Shown: positions 26,911 to 35,793, numbered from the stretch's first letter. The stretch: 64,000 nt of DNA from Gammaproteobacteria bacterium UBA5078 (GCA_002416505.1 DIAM01000002.1:33392-97391); one strand, 5' to 3'. The notes: generated by a model from the letters alone, not told the origin. A program made the numbers and translations.

Positions 26911-27312
26911 TTAGAGCGGCATATTCATAATGTCTTGATACGCGCTGACGAGGCGGTTACGCACCTGGGTCATCGCCTCGAAAGACACACTCGCCTTCTG
27001 CATTTGAATCATCACTTGGGTAATATCGACACTGGTGTCACCCATCTCGTAGGCGGTTTGCAATTCGCCGGAGCGCGCCTGTGTCTCGCTCACCGAGTCC
27101 ACCGCCTGCTTGAGCAGGTCTGAGAAACTGACCTTGTCCGTACTGGAAGTTCCATTAACCGTGTCCGAGCGCAGCGCGCCCTCTAGGGAGTTGGCAGGAT
27201 TGATCATGCCCGCGCCCATGGTGCGCACATCGGAGGGCTGCACCTGATCGCGCATCTCACGCATCTGCATGAGCACCCGATTGATGTCGACTCGATTACT
27301 AATGTCTGTCAT
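26911..27312 (-). CDS. fliE: Flagellar hook-basal body protein FliE
   Basis: 133 residues, slightly longer than the usual 105-110 because of an N-terminal extension. FliE joins the MS-ring to the rod. The C-terminal helix contains the conserved SVSFEAMTQVRNRLVSAYQD followed by IMNMPL at the end; the middle has FSDLLKQAVDSVSETQ. Only 17 bases separate it from fleR, so it is either read through from fleSR or has a promoter inside fleR. Confidence 0.94.
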   Translation of the reverse strand: MTDISNRVDINRVLMQMREMRDQVQPSDVRTMGAGMINPANSLEGALRSDTVNGTSSTDKVSFSDLLKQAVDSVSETQARSGELQTAYEMGDTSVDITQVMIQMQKASVSFEAMTQVRNRLVSAYQDIMNMPL

Positions 27313-27329
27313 TTTGTCCGCTCTCCTAC

Positions 27330-28772
27330 CTAGTACACACTCAGCATGGAATCGATATTGATGCCGCTATCGCGCATGCGAGCCATCTTGTAACGCAAAG
27401 TGCGCGCACTGACGCCTAAAACCTCGGCTGTCTCCTTGCGGCGTCCGCCTTGGGCGCGCAGCGTGCTGAGAATTATCTCGAACTCGCGCTGCTTCAGATC
27501 GCTGCCCAGAACACCAAATTCGTTCTCGTCTTCTGCACTTGCAGTTTCCGTGCCTTGTTCGGGCGTCAATGCCTTGACAGGGTCTCTGGACTCGACGTTG
27601 ACTAGACGAGAGGGAGTATTCAAAGACATGCTCGGATGCACCGCAGCGCCTTCTACCGCAAGACTCGCCGCCCTTATGACATTGCCGTCTTGAATAATCA
27701 GCGCACGCTGAATGACGTTGTCCAACTCCCGCACATTGCCTGGCCAGGAATAGGTTTCCAGCATCTGCTGCGCCTCATAGTCGAAACTAAGATGGCCGCG
27801 CGCCATTTTTTTGCCATGTCGCTGCAATAGACGATTGGCCAGTGGCAGGATGTCTTTCTTGCGCTGGCGCAGTGGCAACCACTGCAGTGGGAATACGCTT
27901 AGGCGGTAATACAGATCCTCACGGAACGTGCCATCGATCACACATTGGCGCAGGTCACGGTTCGTGGTGGCGATAACGCGCACGTCCAAGGAGATCGTAC
28001 GACGACCGCCCACTCGCTCGACCTCACGCTCTTGCAGAACGCGCAGAATCTTCGCTTGTAGGCCGATATCCATCTCGGAGATCTCGTCCAGTAGAATCGT
28101 GCCGCCATCGGCTTGCTCGAACTTGCCCTCGCTACTGGCATAGGCACCGGTAAAGGCACCCTTCTCATGGCCGAACAGCGTGGCCTCGAGCATGTTCTCA
28201 GGGATTGCCGCGCAATTTATCGCGACAAACGGCTTCTCGGCGCGCGGCGACTGACGGTGGATATAACGCGCGAGCACTTCCTTGCCCGTGCCGCTCTCAC
28301 CGGAGATCATCACTGTGGCGTCAACGCCCGCCACCTTACGTGCCATAGCTAATACTTGCTGGCTAGACTCGGCCTCGGCGACCGGCTCGGCGTCTGTCAA
28401 CTTGGCAGGCGCAACGACATATTGACGCACGGCCTCTACCAGTGTCTGGGGATCGAAGGGCTTGACCAGATAGTCCACGGCACCGTTGCGCATCGCATCG
28501 ACCGACTTGCTGATACTGCCGTAGGCCGTAATTAGCAGCACTGGCAGCGTGGGCAACTGCACGCGTAGACGCTGCAATAACTCGTAGCCATCGATGTCAC
28601 CCATGTTGACATCGGACACCAACATGTCCACCGCTTTAGTGGCGAGCAATTCCAAGGCCTCTTCTGCAGAGCACGCGGGTATCACACGAAAGCCGGCGAG
28701 CTCTAGCGTGTCGCACAGTGCCTCACGTAGATCCCAATCGTCTTCCGCTACCATGATTGTGGCCTTACTCAT
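27330..28772 (-). CDS. fleR: Flagellar sigma-54 response regulator FleR/FlrC
   Basis: 480 residues from ATG 28772 (ribosome site AGAGGT); the open frame upstream overlaps fleS and is not part of the protein. Receiver domain (residues 1-120) with acidic pocket AEDDW, phosphoacceptor in VSDVNMGD and YLVKPFD. AAA+ domain has Walker A GESGTGKEVLARYIH, the sigma-54 contact loop GAFTGAY and LLDEISEMD. The Fis-type helix-turn-helix is at the C-terminus (RRKETAEVLGVSARTLRYKM). It activates mid-stage sigma-54 flagellar genes with FleS. Confidence 0.96.
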   Translation of the reverse strand: MSKATIMVAEDDWDLREALCDTLELAGFRVIPACSAEEALELLATKAVDMLVSDVNMGDIDGYELLQRLRVQLPTLPVLLITAYGSISKSVDAMRNGAVDYLVKPFDPQTLVEAVRQYVVAPAKLTDAEPVAEAESSQQVLAMARKVAGVDATVMISGESGTGKEVLARYIHRQSPRAEKPFVAINCAAIPENMLEATLFGHEKGAFTGAYASSEGKFEQADGGTILLDEISEMDIGLQAKILRVLQEREVERVGGRRTISLDVRVIATTNRDLRQCVIDGTFREDLYYRLSVFPLQWLPLRQRKKDILPLANRLLQRHGKKMARGHLSFDYEAQQMLETYSWPGNVRELDNVIQRALIIQDGNVIRAASLAVEGAAVHPSMSLNTPSRLVNVESRDPVKALTPEQGTETASAEDENEFGVLGSDLKQREFEIILSTLRAQGGRRKETAEVLGVSARTLRYKMARMRDSGINIDSMLSVY

Positions 28773-28785
28773 AACAACCTCTTCT

Positions 28786-30054
28786 CTATTCGCTATCGAT
28801 GGGGGTAAGTGGAGCTTGTTGCTGCGCCGCCAGCGGCAGCACGAAGCCGGCACAGGTGCCAGTCTCTGTGTTGGGTGCGCATTCCGATTCCATGAAGAAA
28901 CTGCCCTTGTGGGCCTTCGCCACGACTTGTGCGACGGACAGGCCGAGGCCAGTCCCCTGCGCGCGCGTGGTGAAGAACGCCTCCGTGATCTGTTCCTGTA
29001 GGGCTGCTGGAATGCCGGGACCATTGTCTTGTACAAATAGCTTGAGCGTGTGCTCATCGACGCGCTGCGCGCCGATCTGCAGACACGCGCTAGGGCCTGC
29101 GGCCTGTAGTGCATTCTCAATAAGATTTAACATGGCACCGATGAGGGACTCGCGATTACACAGCAGCAATGCCTCTGGGCACTCGTTGTGCCACTGCCAG
29201 TCGAAGCCGTTGCGCATCAACACCTCCGCTGCGATCTGCAGCTCGTCGAATAGCGCCTCGGTGCTGATGGTCTCGTCGAGAACCGCATCGCCTCTGGCGA
29301 AGATCAGCATGTCTTTTACCTGTCGCTCCATATTGTGTAGGCGCGACATAATCTTGCTGGCATAGCGCAGCGACTGTTCGCGGCCGACCTGTGGATTCTC
29401 GAGTTGTCCGGCGTAGAGCATGGCCGCGGACAGGGGCGTACGAATCTGGTGAGCGAGAGAGGAGACCATCTTGCCCATGGCGGAAAGACGTTGGTGACGG
29501 CTCAGATGTTGCTGCAGGCGGCGCGTCTCGGTCTGATCGGTAAGCAGGATGATCTGCCCCGGCTCGTCATTGAGCGAGCGCGTGGCCAAGCTGATGCGCT
29601 TACCATTCTTCAGGGATATCTCGTGGCCATCGTCCAGGCGTGGGGCGAAGCGCTGCGCGATGATGTCACGCCAGTACTGACCCTCTAAGGGCTCACCCAG
29701 CAATTCGAGCGCCGCGGCGTTGCAGTCGGTAACCTGCCCTTGGCTATTGAGAACGATGACGCCGCCGGGCAGCAATTGCAGCAGATTCTCGAGGCGACTG
29801 GCGATGCGCTCTTTCTCGGAGATCTCTCGCAGGCGCTGGCGATTGGCCTGCTCTACCTCATGGGTAAGCTCCGCGACGCGGTCCTGTAGTAGCTCGTAGG
29901 CGGTGCTCAGTTCATTGGACAGATCGTTGAACGCGCGGAACGCGAGATTGAGCGCCTCTGGGCTATCCAGCTCCAGCGCCTGATCGGTCAAGGGCCGAAT
30001 CCTGGTGAGGGACTCGCCTTGTTCGCTTCTGTAGGTGTTCGCGACTGCCGCCAT
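28786..30054 (-). CDS. fleS: Flagellar sensor histidine kinase FleS/FlrB
   Basis: 422 residues, no membrane segments, so cytoplasmic. A coiled-coil N-terminal part is followed by a PAS domain (about 95-180, VIVLNSQGQVTDCNAAALEL). The histidine box is LAHQIRTPLSAAMLY (near 220). The ATPase domain has N box LNLIENALQAAG, G1 DNGPGIPA and G2 GTGLGLSVAQ. Paired with fleR 13 bases downstream. It is preceded by a sigma-54 promoter and a FleQ-like palindrome; fleQ itself, normally the upstream neighbour in pseudomonads, is absent. Confidence 0.96.
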   Translation of the reverse strand: MAAVANTYRSEQGESLTRIRPLTDQALELDSPEALNLAFRAFNDLSNELSTAYELLQDRVAELTHEVEQANRQRLREISEKERIASRLENLLQLLPGGVIVLNSQGQVTDCNAAALELLGEPLEGQYWRDIIAQRFAPRLDDGHEISLKNGKRISLATRSLNDEPGQIILLTDQTETRRLQQHLSRHQRLSAMGKMVSSLAHQIRTPLSAAMLYAGQLENPQVGREQSLRYASKIMSRLHNMERQVKDMLIFARGDAVLDETISTEALFDELQIAAEVLMRNGFDWQWHNECPEALLLCNRESLIGAMLNLIENALQAAGPSACLQIGAQRVDEHTLKLFVQDNGPGIPAALQEQITEAFFTTRAQGTGLGLSVAQVVAKAHKGSFFMESECAPNTETGTCAGFVLPLAAQQQAPLTPIDSE

Positions 30055-30111
30055 GATGATTCCATTGAGTCAGAATTTTGGGCCGTTAATACGGCTCTCA
30101 CTACTCGGAAC

Positions 30112-30127
30112 AGCAATCTCTGTGCCA
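30112..30127 (-). promoter_or_regulatory. Sigma-54 promoter of fleSR
   Basis: Leftward it reads TGGCAC-AGAGA-TTGCT, a perfect -24/-12 element with exact spacing. Transcription should begin near 30100, about 45 bases before the fleS start at 30054. It fits FleQ-class activation of fleSR known in pseudomonads and vibrios. Confidence 0.92.
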
Positions 30128-30178
30128 GACTTCGAAACTACGTAATTTCAATCACTTAAGAATAGCGCCATGCGCAAT

Positions 30179-30194
30179 GGTCAATATTTTGACC
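30179..30194. promoter_or_regulatory. FleQ-type palindrome upstream of fleSR
   Basis: GGTCAATATTTTGACC has perfect GGTCAA/TTGACC arms and matches the published FleQ consensus GTCANTAAATTGAC at 11 of 13 fixed positions. It sits about 50 bases upstream of the -24 element, a usual enhancer position. The regulator gene is outside the window, so identity of the binding protein is inferred. Confidence 0.6.
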
Positions 30195-30269
30195 TTTCCG
30201 GGCGGTTTTGAGGCGGGGGTTTGACTGGGGTCGGCGTCAATTTTCCGCTCCCCAGTCTAGGCTTCGTGC

Positions 30270-30839
30270 TTAGGCTTTAGGAGGGGTAACGCCGGTCTGG
30301 CCCATATACTTGCCGCCGCGCTGCTTATAGGTGACTTCGCATTGCTCGTCGGACTGATAGAACAACATCTGCGCGACGCCTTCGTTCGCGTAGATCTTGG
30401 CGGGCAGCGGCGTGGTGTTAGAGAATTCGAGGGTGACATGCCCTTCCCACTCGGGCTCCAGAGGCGTGACGTTGACGATGAGCCCGCAGCGGGCATAGGT
30501 CGATTTGCCTAGGCAGACCACCAAGACATCGCTAGGAATGCGGAAGTACTCGACGGTGCGGGCCAGCGCGAAGGAGTTAGGGGGGATGATGCAGTAGTCT
30601 TCCTCGATGCTGACGAAACTAGTCTCACTAAAATTCTTAGGGTCGACGACACTGGAGGTATGCACATTGGTGAAGATCTTGAACTCGCGGGCGCATCTGA
30701 CGTCGTAGCCATAGCTAGAGGTGCCGTAGGAGATGACCTTATTGCCATCGACAAAGCGCACTTGCTTGGGCTCGTAGGGGGAGATCATGCCGTGTTTCTC
30801 GGCCATCTCATTGATCCATCGATCGGACTTAATGCTCAT
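30270..30839 (-). CDS. dcd: dCTP deaminase
   Basis: 189 residues, the usual length. Dcd converts dCTP to dUTP for dTMP synthesis. Catalytic and structural motifs are intact: SSYGYDVRC (near 42-50), GKSTYARCGL with the Ser and Arg of the active site (near 110-119), EPEWEGHVTLEFSN with the general base Glu (near 127-140), and the C-terminal lid QRGGKYMGQTGVTPPKA. It follows structured repeat C and reads leftward. A second, degenerate member of this fold occurs at 60850-61722. Confidence 0.97.
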   Translation of the reverse strand: MSIKSDRWINEMAEKHGMISPYEPKQVRFVDGNKVISYGTSSYGYDVRCAREFKIFTNVHTSSVVDPKNFSETSFVSIEEDYCIIPPNSFALARTVEYFRIPSDVLVVCLGKSTYARCGLIVNVTPLEPEWEGHVTLEFSNTTPLPAKIYANEGVAQMLFYQSDEQCEVTYKQRGGKYMGQTGVTPPKA

Positions 30840-30876
30840 TGTTCTCTTTGTCCCTTAGTGTCTTGTCTAGTGGTTG

Positions 30877-30988
30877 GAGCGAGGGGTGGCTTCACCGGTT
30901 CCTGACACGGCGTGAACCCGTCCTTGGGGCCTCGAGCGCAGCATCCCTGCTGCTCACGGTCATGAACCGATAAAGCCACCCCTCGCTC
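30877..30988. repeat. Structured intergenic repeat, copy C (GGA hairpins on the minus strand)
   Basis: Arms 30877-30906 and 30959-30988 pair at 27 of 30 positions; the arm sequence differs from copies A, B and D. The 52-base core (30907-30958) read leftward has GCAGCA-GGGA-TGCTGC and a second hairpin CCC-AAGGAC-GGG, again with GGA in the loop. It occupies the gap between the DegP-like gene and dcd, sense to both. Confidence 0.87.
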
Positions 30989-31133
30989 TGCAAGTCTTGC
31001 CTGTAATTCTTAAAGACTGAATCTTAGTCGCGGAGAATTACTTAGGTTTTCGATTGGGGGCAGATGATACGGGAGATAATAAACAGTGCCAATGGGTTTT
31101 TGGGCGCCGCCGCGGTGGGCGACGCCCTTGGCT

Positions 31134-32630
31134 TTACTCGTCGAAGAGGCCTTCGGAGTAGGCCGTGGGAATGCGGTACTGGTTCAGTATGTCGGCCTCG
31201 GTGGCCAAGGCCTGCTCGTGGTCCACGACCACCTGATAGCCGCTGCTATTGCGGAACACGACGTGGGAGTCGGTGTTATCGCGTAATAGGTGGGTGAACT
31301 GCTCGAAGTCGCGTATGGGTTCGCCATTAACGGTGTCGACCACCCAGTTGCGCAGGTCGTGATAGCCCAGATTGACGTCGGAGGCGAGCACTTGCAGTGC
31401 GACGACCAATTCGCGCCTCTCCGGCGAGCTCCACTCGCTGCGGGCCTGCAATAGGGCTACTGGCGCGGTGCGGTTCCAGTCTGGACCCCAGCGCATGATC
31501 AGATTCATATTCAGGGGCACGAACAGCACGCCGCCATAGATATAGTAATCGGGTATCTCGTCGAAGGCCTCTTGCTTGACGAGGCTATAACTCTGCTGAC
31601 GCTTCTGGGCGACCAATTCTCTAGTCATCGCCTTGCCATTGCGCGAGAACTCGATCTCGATGGGGTCGCCGATCTGGCGCAGGTCGATGGCGTACTTATA
31701 GTTGGTCTGCAACTCGGGGTTGACGGTGATGGTGCTATCGCCGGCCACCGCATAACCCGCGATCTTGGTGACGATGTCATTCTCCTGGAGGATGCCCGCG
31801 GCGGGAGAGTCCTCGAAGACCTTGATGACCAGCACCCCAGACTGCGCCTCGCTAAGGCCATAGGCGTTCTTCGCCGCGGGGCTCTCTAGGTCCTGGGTTC
31901 TAAAACCGAGGTCTGGAAAGCCGTCATAGACGCCATCCTCGGCATCGGTGAGGACATGTTGAATGATATCGGGGGGCACGAAATAGCCCAGATTCTCGGC
32001 CCGACCCCCTGAGTTCGCCTGCATCACGACACCGACGATGCGCTGATCCACGATTACCGGGCCACCGCTATTGCCGGGGTTGATCGCGGCATCGATCTGC
32101 CCGGCGAGCAGGAAGTCTCCGGAATGGGCATACACCTGTTGCTCGACACGCGAGAGGATGCCCTTGGTGATGCTCAGTGTGCGCCCCCCCATGGGGTAGC
32201 CGAACACATAGACCTCTTCCTGTGCGCCGGGCATCTCGCCGATATCCAGGGGCTCTAGGTCGGTGAAAAAGCTTGGATCGTCGACAGTGACCAGGGCGAG
32301 GTCGGAGGAGTGCGAGACGAAGATGACCCGAGCGGTATAGCGGTTCGCGTCGTTGTGCTTCTGCACCTGCACATAGCTGGCATCGGCGACGACATGGGCG
32401 TTAGTCAGAATACGATTGCCCACTATGACAGAGCCGGAACCGCTGCTCTGAGAGGGCGTCAGGAGTCGCCAAGGCGTGAAATAATCGGGTGCGGCCTGCG
32501 TGGTATAGATCTTAACGATGGAGCTCTCGACCGCACGGATGTCTTCGGTGATCTGGGCGCTGACGGGAGAGGTGCAAATGGTGGCGACGAAACAAAGCAA
32601 TACAGCAAGGCTGCGACGAGCGAGGGTCAT
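31134..32630 (-). CDS. DegP/HtrA-like periplasmic serine protease with PDZ region
   Basis: 498 residues from ATG 32630 (site GAAGGA), which begins a clear signal peptide cut near SPVSA-Q (residue 25). The trypsin-like domain has a complete triad: His79 in LTNAHVV, Asp110 in SSDLALV, Ser178 in NPGNSGGPV. A PDZ-like segment (about 265-340, GVLVIKVFEDSPAAGILQEN) follows, then about 150 residues with a second, divergent PDZ-like end. The domain layout resembles the Deg9-type proteases rather than DegP/DegQ. Stand-alone gene; substrate unknown. Confidence 0.87.
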   Translation of the reverse strand: MTLARRSLAVLLCFVATICTSPVSAQITEDIRAVESSIVKIYTTQAAPDYFTPWRLLTPSQSSGSGSVIVGNRILTNAHVVADASYVQVQKHNDANRYTARVIFVSHSSDLALVTVDDPSFFTDLEPLDIGEMPGAQEEVYVFGYPMGGRTLSITKGILSRVEQQVYAHSGDFLLAGQIDAAINPGNSGGPVIVDQRIVGVVMQANSGGRAENLGYFVPPDIIQHVLTDAEDGVYDGFPDLGFRTQDLESPAAKNAYGLSEAQSGVLVIKVFEDSPAAGILQENDIVTKIAGYAVAGDSTITVNPELQTNYKYAIDLRQIGDPIEIEFSRNGKAMTRELVAQKRQQSYSLVKQEAFDEIPDYYIYGGVLFVPLNMNLIMRWGPDWNRTAPVALLQARSEWSSPERRELVVALQVLASDVNLGYHDLRNWVVDTVNGEPIRDFEQFTHLLRDNTDSHVVFRNSSGYQVVVDHEQALATEADILNQYRIPTAYSEGLFDE

Positions 32631-32890
32631 GGGCAATCCTTCAGCGTAAAGTCTCAATTAACTTTTTGGAATTGTTGAGTAACGGCCTTTATGTCACAAG
32701 TATTCGCTAGATGGCAAGTTTCCTACACAATATCCACGCCTCTGAGCCGGTTTGACCTAGCCCCGCATCCACAGGGTGCGGCATCGCCTAGCCCTTAACT
32801 GCGCGGGTGAGCTTGCATAAATTTTGGTAAATCTCGCCTAAGCACTCGTTGACTTAGCCGCAACCCACTGTTTTACTTAGCCTTTATTTT

Positions 32891-32906
32891 TGGCACTTGA
32901 ATTGCA
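32891..32906 (+). promoter_or_regulatory. Sigma-54 promoter for the PspB-like gene
   Basis: TGGCAC-TTGAA-TTGCA on the plus strand has the full -24 consensus, a good -12 and exact spacing. The predicted start near 32918 leaves a leader of about 60 bases before the ATG at 32978. Phage-shock operons are classically sigma-54 dependent, which supports the PspB-like call. The rest of the 347-base divergent gap (32631-32977) shows no other gene. Confidence 0.85.
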
Positions 32907-32977
32907 ACGTCTTAAGTTGATACGCCGACAGCGGGTGGCGTACCAGAACATCTAAAACCAATAATTAGGAGCGCTTA

Positions 32978-33223
32978 ATGGACGTATTTTTATTTATCAT
33001 CGCCATCGTACTGATTGGCAACTTCTTCAGTTATAAGAAGGAAATGGCGAAGCTGGGCACGAAGGTCGATCATGCCGAAGACAATGCGGTGAAGAGCGAG
33101 CTCGCCAATATCAAGCAGCGCCTCGTCGTCTTAGAGAAGATCGTGACCGACAAGAATTACGACCTCAACGAAGAGCTCTCTAGCTTGAATACGGGCGAGC
33201 GACGCGCTCATAGCAAACAATGA
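32978..33223 (+). CDS. PspB-like small membrane protein, orphan
   Basis: 81 residues. One N-terminal membrane helix (residues 1-14, MDVFLFIIAIVLIG), then a charged linker and an amphipathic coiled coil ending NIKQRLVVLEKIVTDKNYDL (about 48-67), which parallels the end of PspB (leucine-zipper helix then LE-IL-D). PspB with PspC senses inner membrane stress and recruits PspA. No pspA, pspC or pspF is adjacent. The ribosome site is TTAGGAG. The family call is by shape and the sigma-54 promoter, not by strong identity. Confidence 0.6.
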   Translation: MDVFLFIIAIVLIGNFFSYKKEMAKLGTKVDHAEDNAVKSELANIKQRLVVLEKIVTDKNYDLNEELSSLNTGERRAHSKQ

Positions 33224-33390
33224 GCTGAACAAGCGCCGTGCTCGCACAAGGCCCGCGCATAAACGCTCGTTGTACTGCCTTTTGCTGCTGCGACTACCCC
33301 CACGTTCGCCACTGGACTATCTTGCGCTGCAAAGTTATCTTTTGTCAGCAGTGAGCATCGTCAATCCACAAGCACCGAAGGGAAGAATCC

Positions 33391-33996
33391 TTGAATATCG
33401 TACCCCAGCCCCTGTTCCCCAGCCTCGTCTGGTCCACCTTGTTCGACGACCGCATCGACTTTAACCGCAAGATGCTCGAGTGTGCCTATCGGATGCGAGA
33501 GAACGACCCCGTGGGCGTCGCGAATACCAACGAGAACGGCTGGCAGAGCCCCAATATCCTGCAGAACTTAGAAGAATTTGCGGAGATGGTCCTCAGGATT
33601 GAACAGGTGTGCGAGCGCATCGGGGAGTCGCAAAACTTCAACCCCAACTTGCTTTACCAGATCCAAGCTTGGGTTAACATCAGCCCGCCCGGGGCCTCCA
33701 ATAAGATTCATTACCACGCCAACTGCCATTTCAGTGGCGTTTACTACATAAGCCTGCAGGCTCCAGAATGCGGGAGCATCTATTTCCGGGACCCGCGCGT
33801 GGCCTCTAGGATGATGACCTACCCCACCTCCAAGCCCACGGAGTTCACCGCTAGCGAATTGAGCTTACGCGCCGAAGAGGGCCGCATGTATGTGTTCCCG
33901 GGTTGGCTGGAACACGGAGTCGCTGTTAATCGCAGCGACCGTGACCGGGTGGGCATCAGCTTCAATGTGCTTGCCTCGCCGCGCCCAGTCAGCTGA
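33391..33996 (+). CDS. Putative 2-oxoglutarate/Fe(II) dioxygenase (TIGR02466-like)
   Basis: 201 residues from a TTG codon at 33391 with GAAGGGAAG just upstream; no ATG is suitable. The double-stranded beta-helix core shows NKIHYHANCHFSGVYYISL (about 108-126), which carries the candidate iron-binding histidines. The second metal and oxoglutarate region is VFPGWLEHGVAVNRSDRDRV (about 169-188), with His and the Arg typical of oxoglutarate binding. Substrate unknown; cyanophage and marine relatives are annotated as putative 2OG oxygenases. Monocistronic between the PspB-like gene and a convergent GFA gene. Confidence 0.75.
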   Translation: MNIVPQPLFPSLVWSTLFDDRIDFNRKMLECAYRMRENDPVGVANTNENGWQSPNILQNLEEFAEMVLRIEQVCERIGESQNFNPNLLYQIQAWVNISPPGASNKIHYHANCHFSGVYYISLQAPECGSIYFRDPRVASRMMTYPTSKPTEFTASELSLRAEEGRMYVFPGWLEHGVAVNRSDRDRVGISFNVLASPRPVS

Positions 33997-34081
33997 ACCA
34001 TAGGCTGACGGCCCAGACCCTCCCTACACCGCAAACCGGCTATGAGCGCGAGCAGTAATGCATTTGCTTGGAGCGAACGAG

Positions 34082-34537
34082 CTAAACCTGGGTAAATTTA
34101 CCGAGCAATTCTGGGAATGACTCCGCGGGTGGGAACTTCGAGAAGCTATGGGCAGCCGGGGTTTGCGCCCATGGCAGTTTCTCGTCGGTGTAGGTCTCGA
34201 CGAATGGCGTATAGTCCGCGAAATTGTCTAGCACGCTCGCACGCACATTGACGAATTCGTCCATGCCCTCGATGCGCGTAAACAGCCAAGACTTACAGTG
34301 GGCACAGAAAAAGTGACGTGTGCCACCATGCAGGCCACCGATGACAGGCTCACCCACATCGACCGAGAAGTCTTTCGCTGCGTACAGGCTGCTCAGGCTA
34401 AATGCGCTCGCAGTCATCTTCTGGCAACCGGTGCAGTGACAGGCCATAGTAATCATGGGCGCACCATTGACGCTGAATTGAAGCTGTCCGCAACGACAAC
34501 TCCCTTTTACTTGTGGGGCATCTGGCTTCTGTTCCAT
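34082..34537 (-). CDS. GFA/CENP-V family zinc protein
   Basis: 151 residues. The Gfa fold binds zinc through conserved cysteines: GSCRCGQLQF (near 12-21) and CHCTGCQKMTASAF (near 34-47), plus FFCAHCKSWLF (near 76-86). The family includes proteins named glutathione-dependent formaldehyde-activating enzymes, but most members have no proven activity. A second, divergent family member lies 112 bases further at 34650-35072; both read leftward. Confidence 0.88.
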   Translation of the reverse strand: MEQKPDAPQVKGSCRCGQLQFSVNGAPMITMACHCTGCQKMTASAFSLSSLYAAKDFSVDVGEPVIGGLHGGTRHFFCAHCKSWLFTRIEGMDEFVNVRASVLDNFADYTPFVETYTDEKLPWAQTPAAHSFSKFPPAESFPELLGKFTQV

Positions 34538-34649
34538 TTCCTATTACCTCTATTAGTTGCGTTGCAGTGTAACATTGCCACCGTGCAGCATGCGCCGCCC
34601 AAGTAGCTGCGAGCGCACGCTCTAGCAGACTATTTTCATAGCGCGCGCC

Positions 34650-35072
34650 TTACTTCCAGGCCTCCGGATACTCGTCATGGGTGGGCAGACCGCTATTGCC
34701 GCACGCCCAAGGCGCGCGCGACCCCCAGAATATATGCTCACTCGGCGCAATGGGTGGAGCGTCGTCCAATGAGCCCGCCGGGATCACCATGCGCTGCCCA
34801 TCACGGGTCAAGCGCGGCATAGGCGAACCGCAGCGCTTGCAGAACCACTTGCTAAAACTCTTGGCACTTGGCAGATCGAAGTGGGACAGCTCGTCTTCCC
34901 CACTTAACCATGTGAACTGTGTTGGAGGAACGATGAGATTAGTCGCATGCCCAGTGCCCGTGCCCTTGCGACAACGAGAGCAGTGACAATGCACCATCAA
35001 CGCAAAAGGGGCTGCAAGCTCATAGCTCACAGCTCCACACAAACAGCTACCATTTAACTTTGTATGCTCCAT
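34650..35072 (-). CDS. GFA/CENP-V family zinc protein, second copy
   Basis: 140 residues. It has the same cysteine plan as the neighbour: NGSCLCGAVSYEL (near 7-19), HCHCSRCRKGTGTGHATN (near 33-50) and FCKRCGSPMPRL (near 77-88). Sequence between the cysteines differs strongly from the first copy, so this is an old paralogue or an unrelated acquisition rather than a recent duplication. Substrate unknown. Confidence 0.87.
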   Translation of the reverse strand: MEHTKLNGSCLCGAVSYELAAPFALMVHCHCSRCRKGTGTGHATNLIVPPTQFTWLSGEDELSHFDLPSAKSFSKWFCKRCGSPMPRLTRDGQRMVIPAGSLDDAPPIAPSEHIFWGSRAPWACGNSGLPTHDEYPEAWK

Positions 35073-35113
35073 ATTAATTACCTAAGTCGCAAGATCAACA
35101 GATCTGTTCCTAT

Positions 35114-35635
35114 TCAAAATTCGCCAGCAAGTTTCGCCTCTAAGCGACTCACCTGTAGTGTTTGCACTCGGTCAACCGCAACGGCCAACTCTTCCAGTCC
35201 GTCTGGGTAATACCCCATCACCCTATAGGTGTGCACGACTTTTGTTGTCGAGTCCGACAAGGCTTCGAAATTCCAACTCATCGCACCATATAGTCCCAAG
35301 TCTTGCAGCGGGCCTAAGCCGCCTATCATCGCCACACGATTACCTGGGTCGACGAAACTGACCTGCATATGCATCACGGACTTATCGCCATCCACCTCGC
35401 AGAAACAACCACCGGCACGGGCATCGAGCGAGAAGCCGGAAGCCTTACCGAACCAAGAGTGATCTCCATCCCACCACTCATAAACCCTTAGGAACTGCTC
35501 GTAGACCTCTTGTTTACTTCCATCGACCTCGGCCTCCACCTTTATCTCGAATCCGTCAGGGGCGCTACGAATTACTTCGGCCTGCAACACAGGACTAAGT
35601 AGAAACAATAAGCTCGATATTAGTAGTTTGAACAT
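35114..35635 (-). CDS. Secreted SRPBCC/START-like domain protein
   Basis: 173 residues. A signal peptide (residues 1-20, LLISSLLFLLSPVLQA) precedes a domain with the features of the SRPBCC/polyketide-cyclase fold: an opening beta strand and helix (DGSKQEVYEQFLRVYEWWDG), central strands and a long C-terminal helix (LEELAVAVDRVQTLQVSRLE). Such domains bind hydrophobic ligands. The exported location is less common. Ligand and role unknown. Confidence 0.75.
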   Translation of the reverse strand: MFKLLISSLLFLLSPVLQAEVIRSAPDGFEIKVEAEVDGSKQEVYEQFLRVYEWWDGDHSWFGKASGFSLDARAGGCFCEVDGDKSVMHMQVSFVDPGNRVAMIGGLGPLQDLGLYGAMSWNFEALSDSTTKVVHTYRVMGYYPDGLEELAVAVDRVQTLQVSRLEAKLAGEF

Positions 35636-35793
35636 AGTGATCTCTCCTGTTAGTTGTGAATCTAAGCAGCCATCTTCAGGACCTACGTGTCATTCTAAGC
35701 TCATGTAGAACTACTGGTCCCCTGTCTACAATCTTCTCTTTTCCATCCTTAAGAAATTGGAGCCTCTATCTAGTCTAAGACCATGCGATGAAT

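Noticed and set aside
30223..30257. Hairpin GACTGGGG/CCCCAGTC after dcd as a terminator
   Set aside because: The 8-bp stem has a 19-base loop and no T-run on the dcd strand, so termination is not supported.
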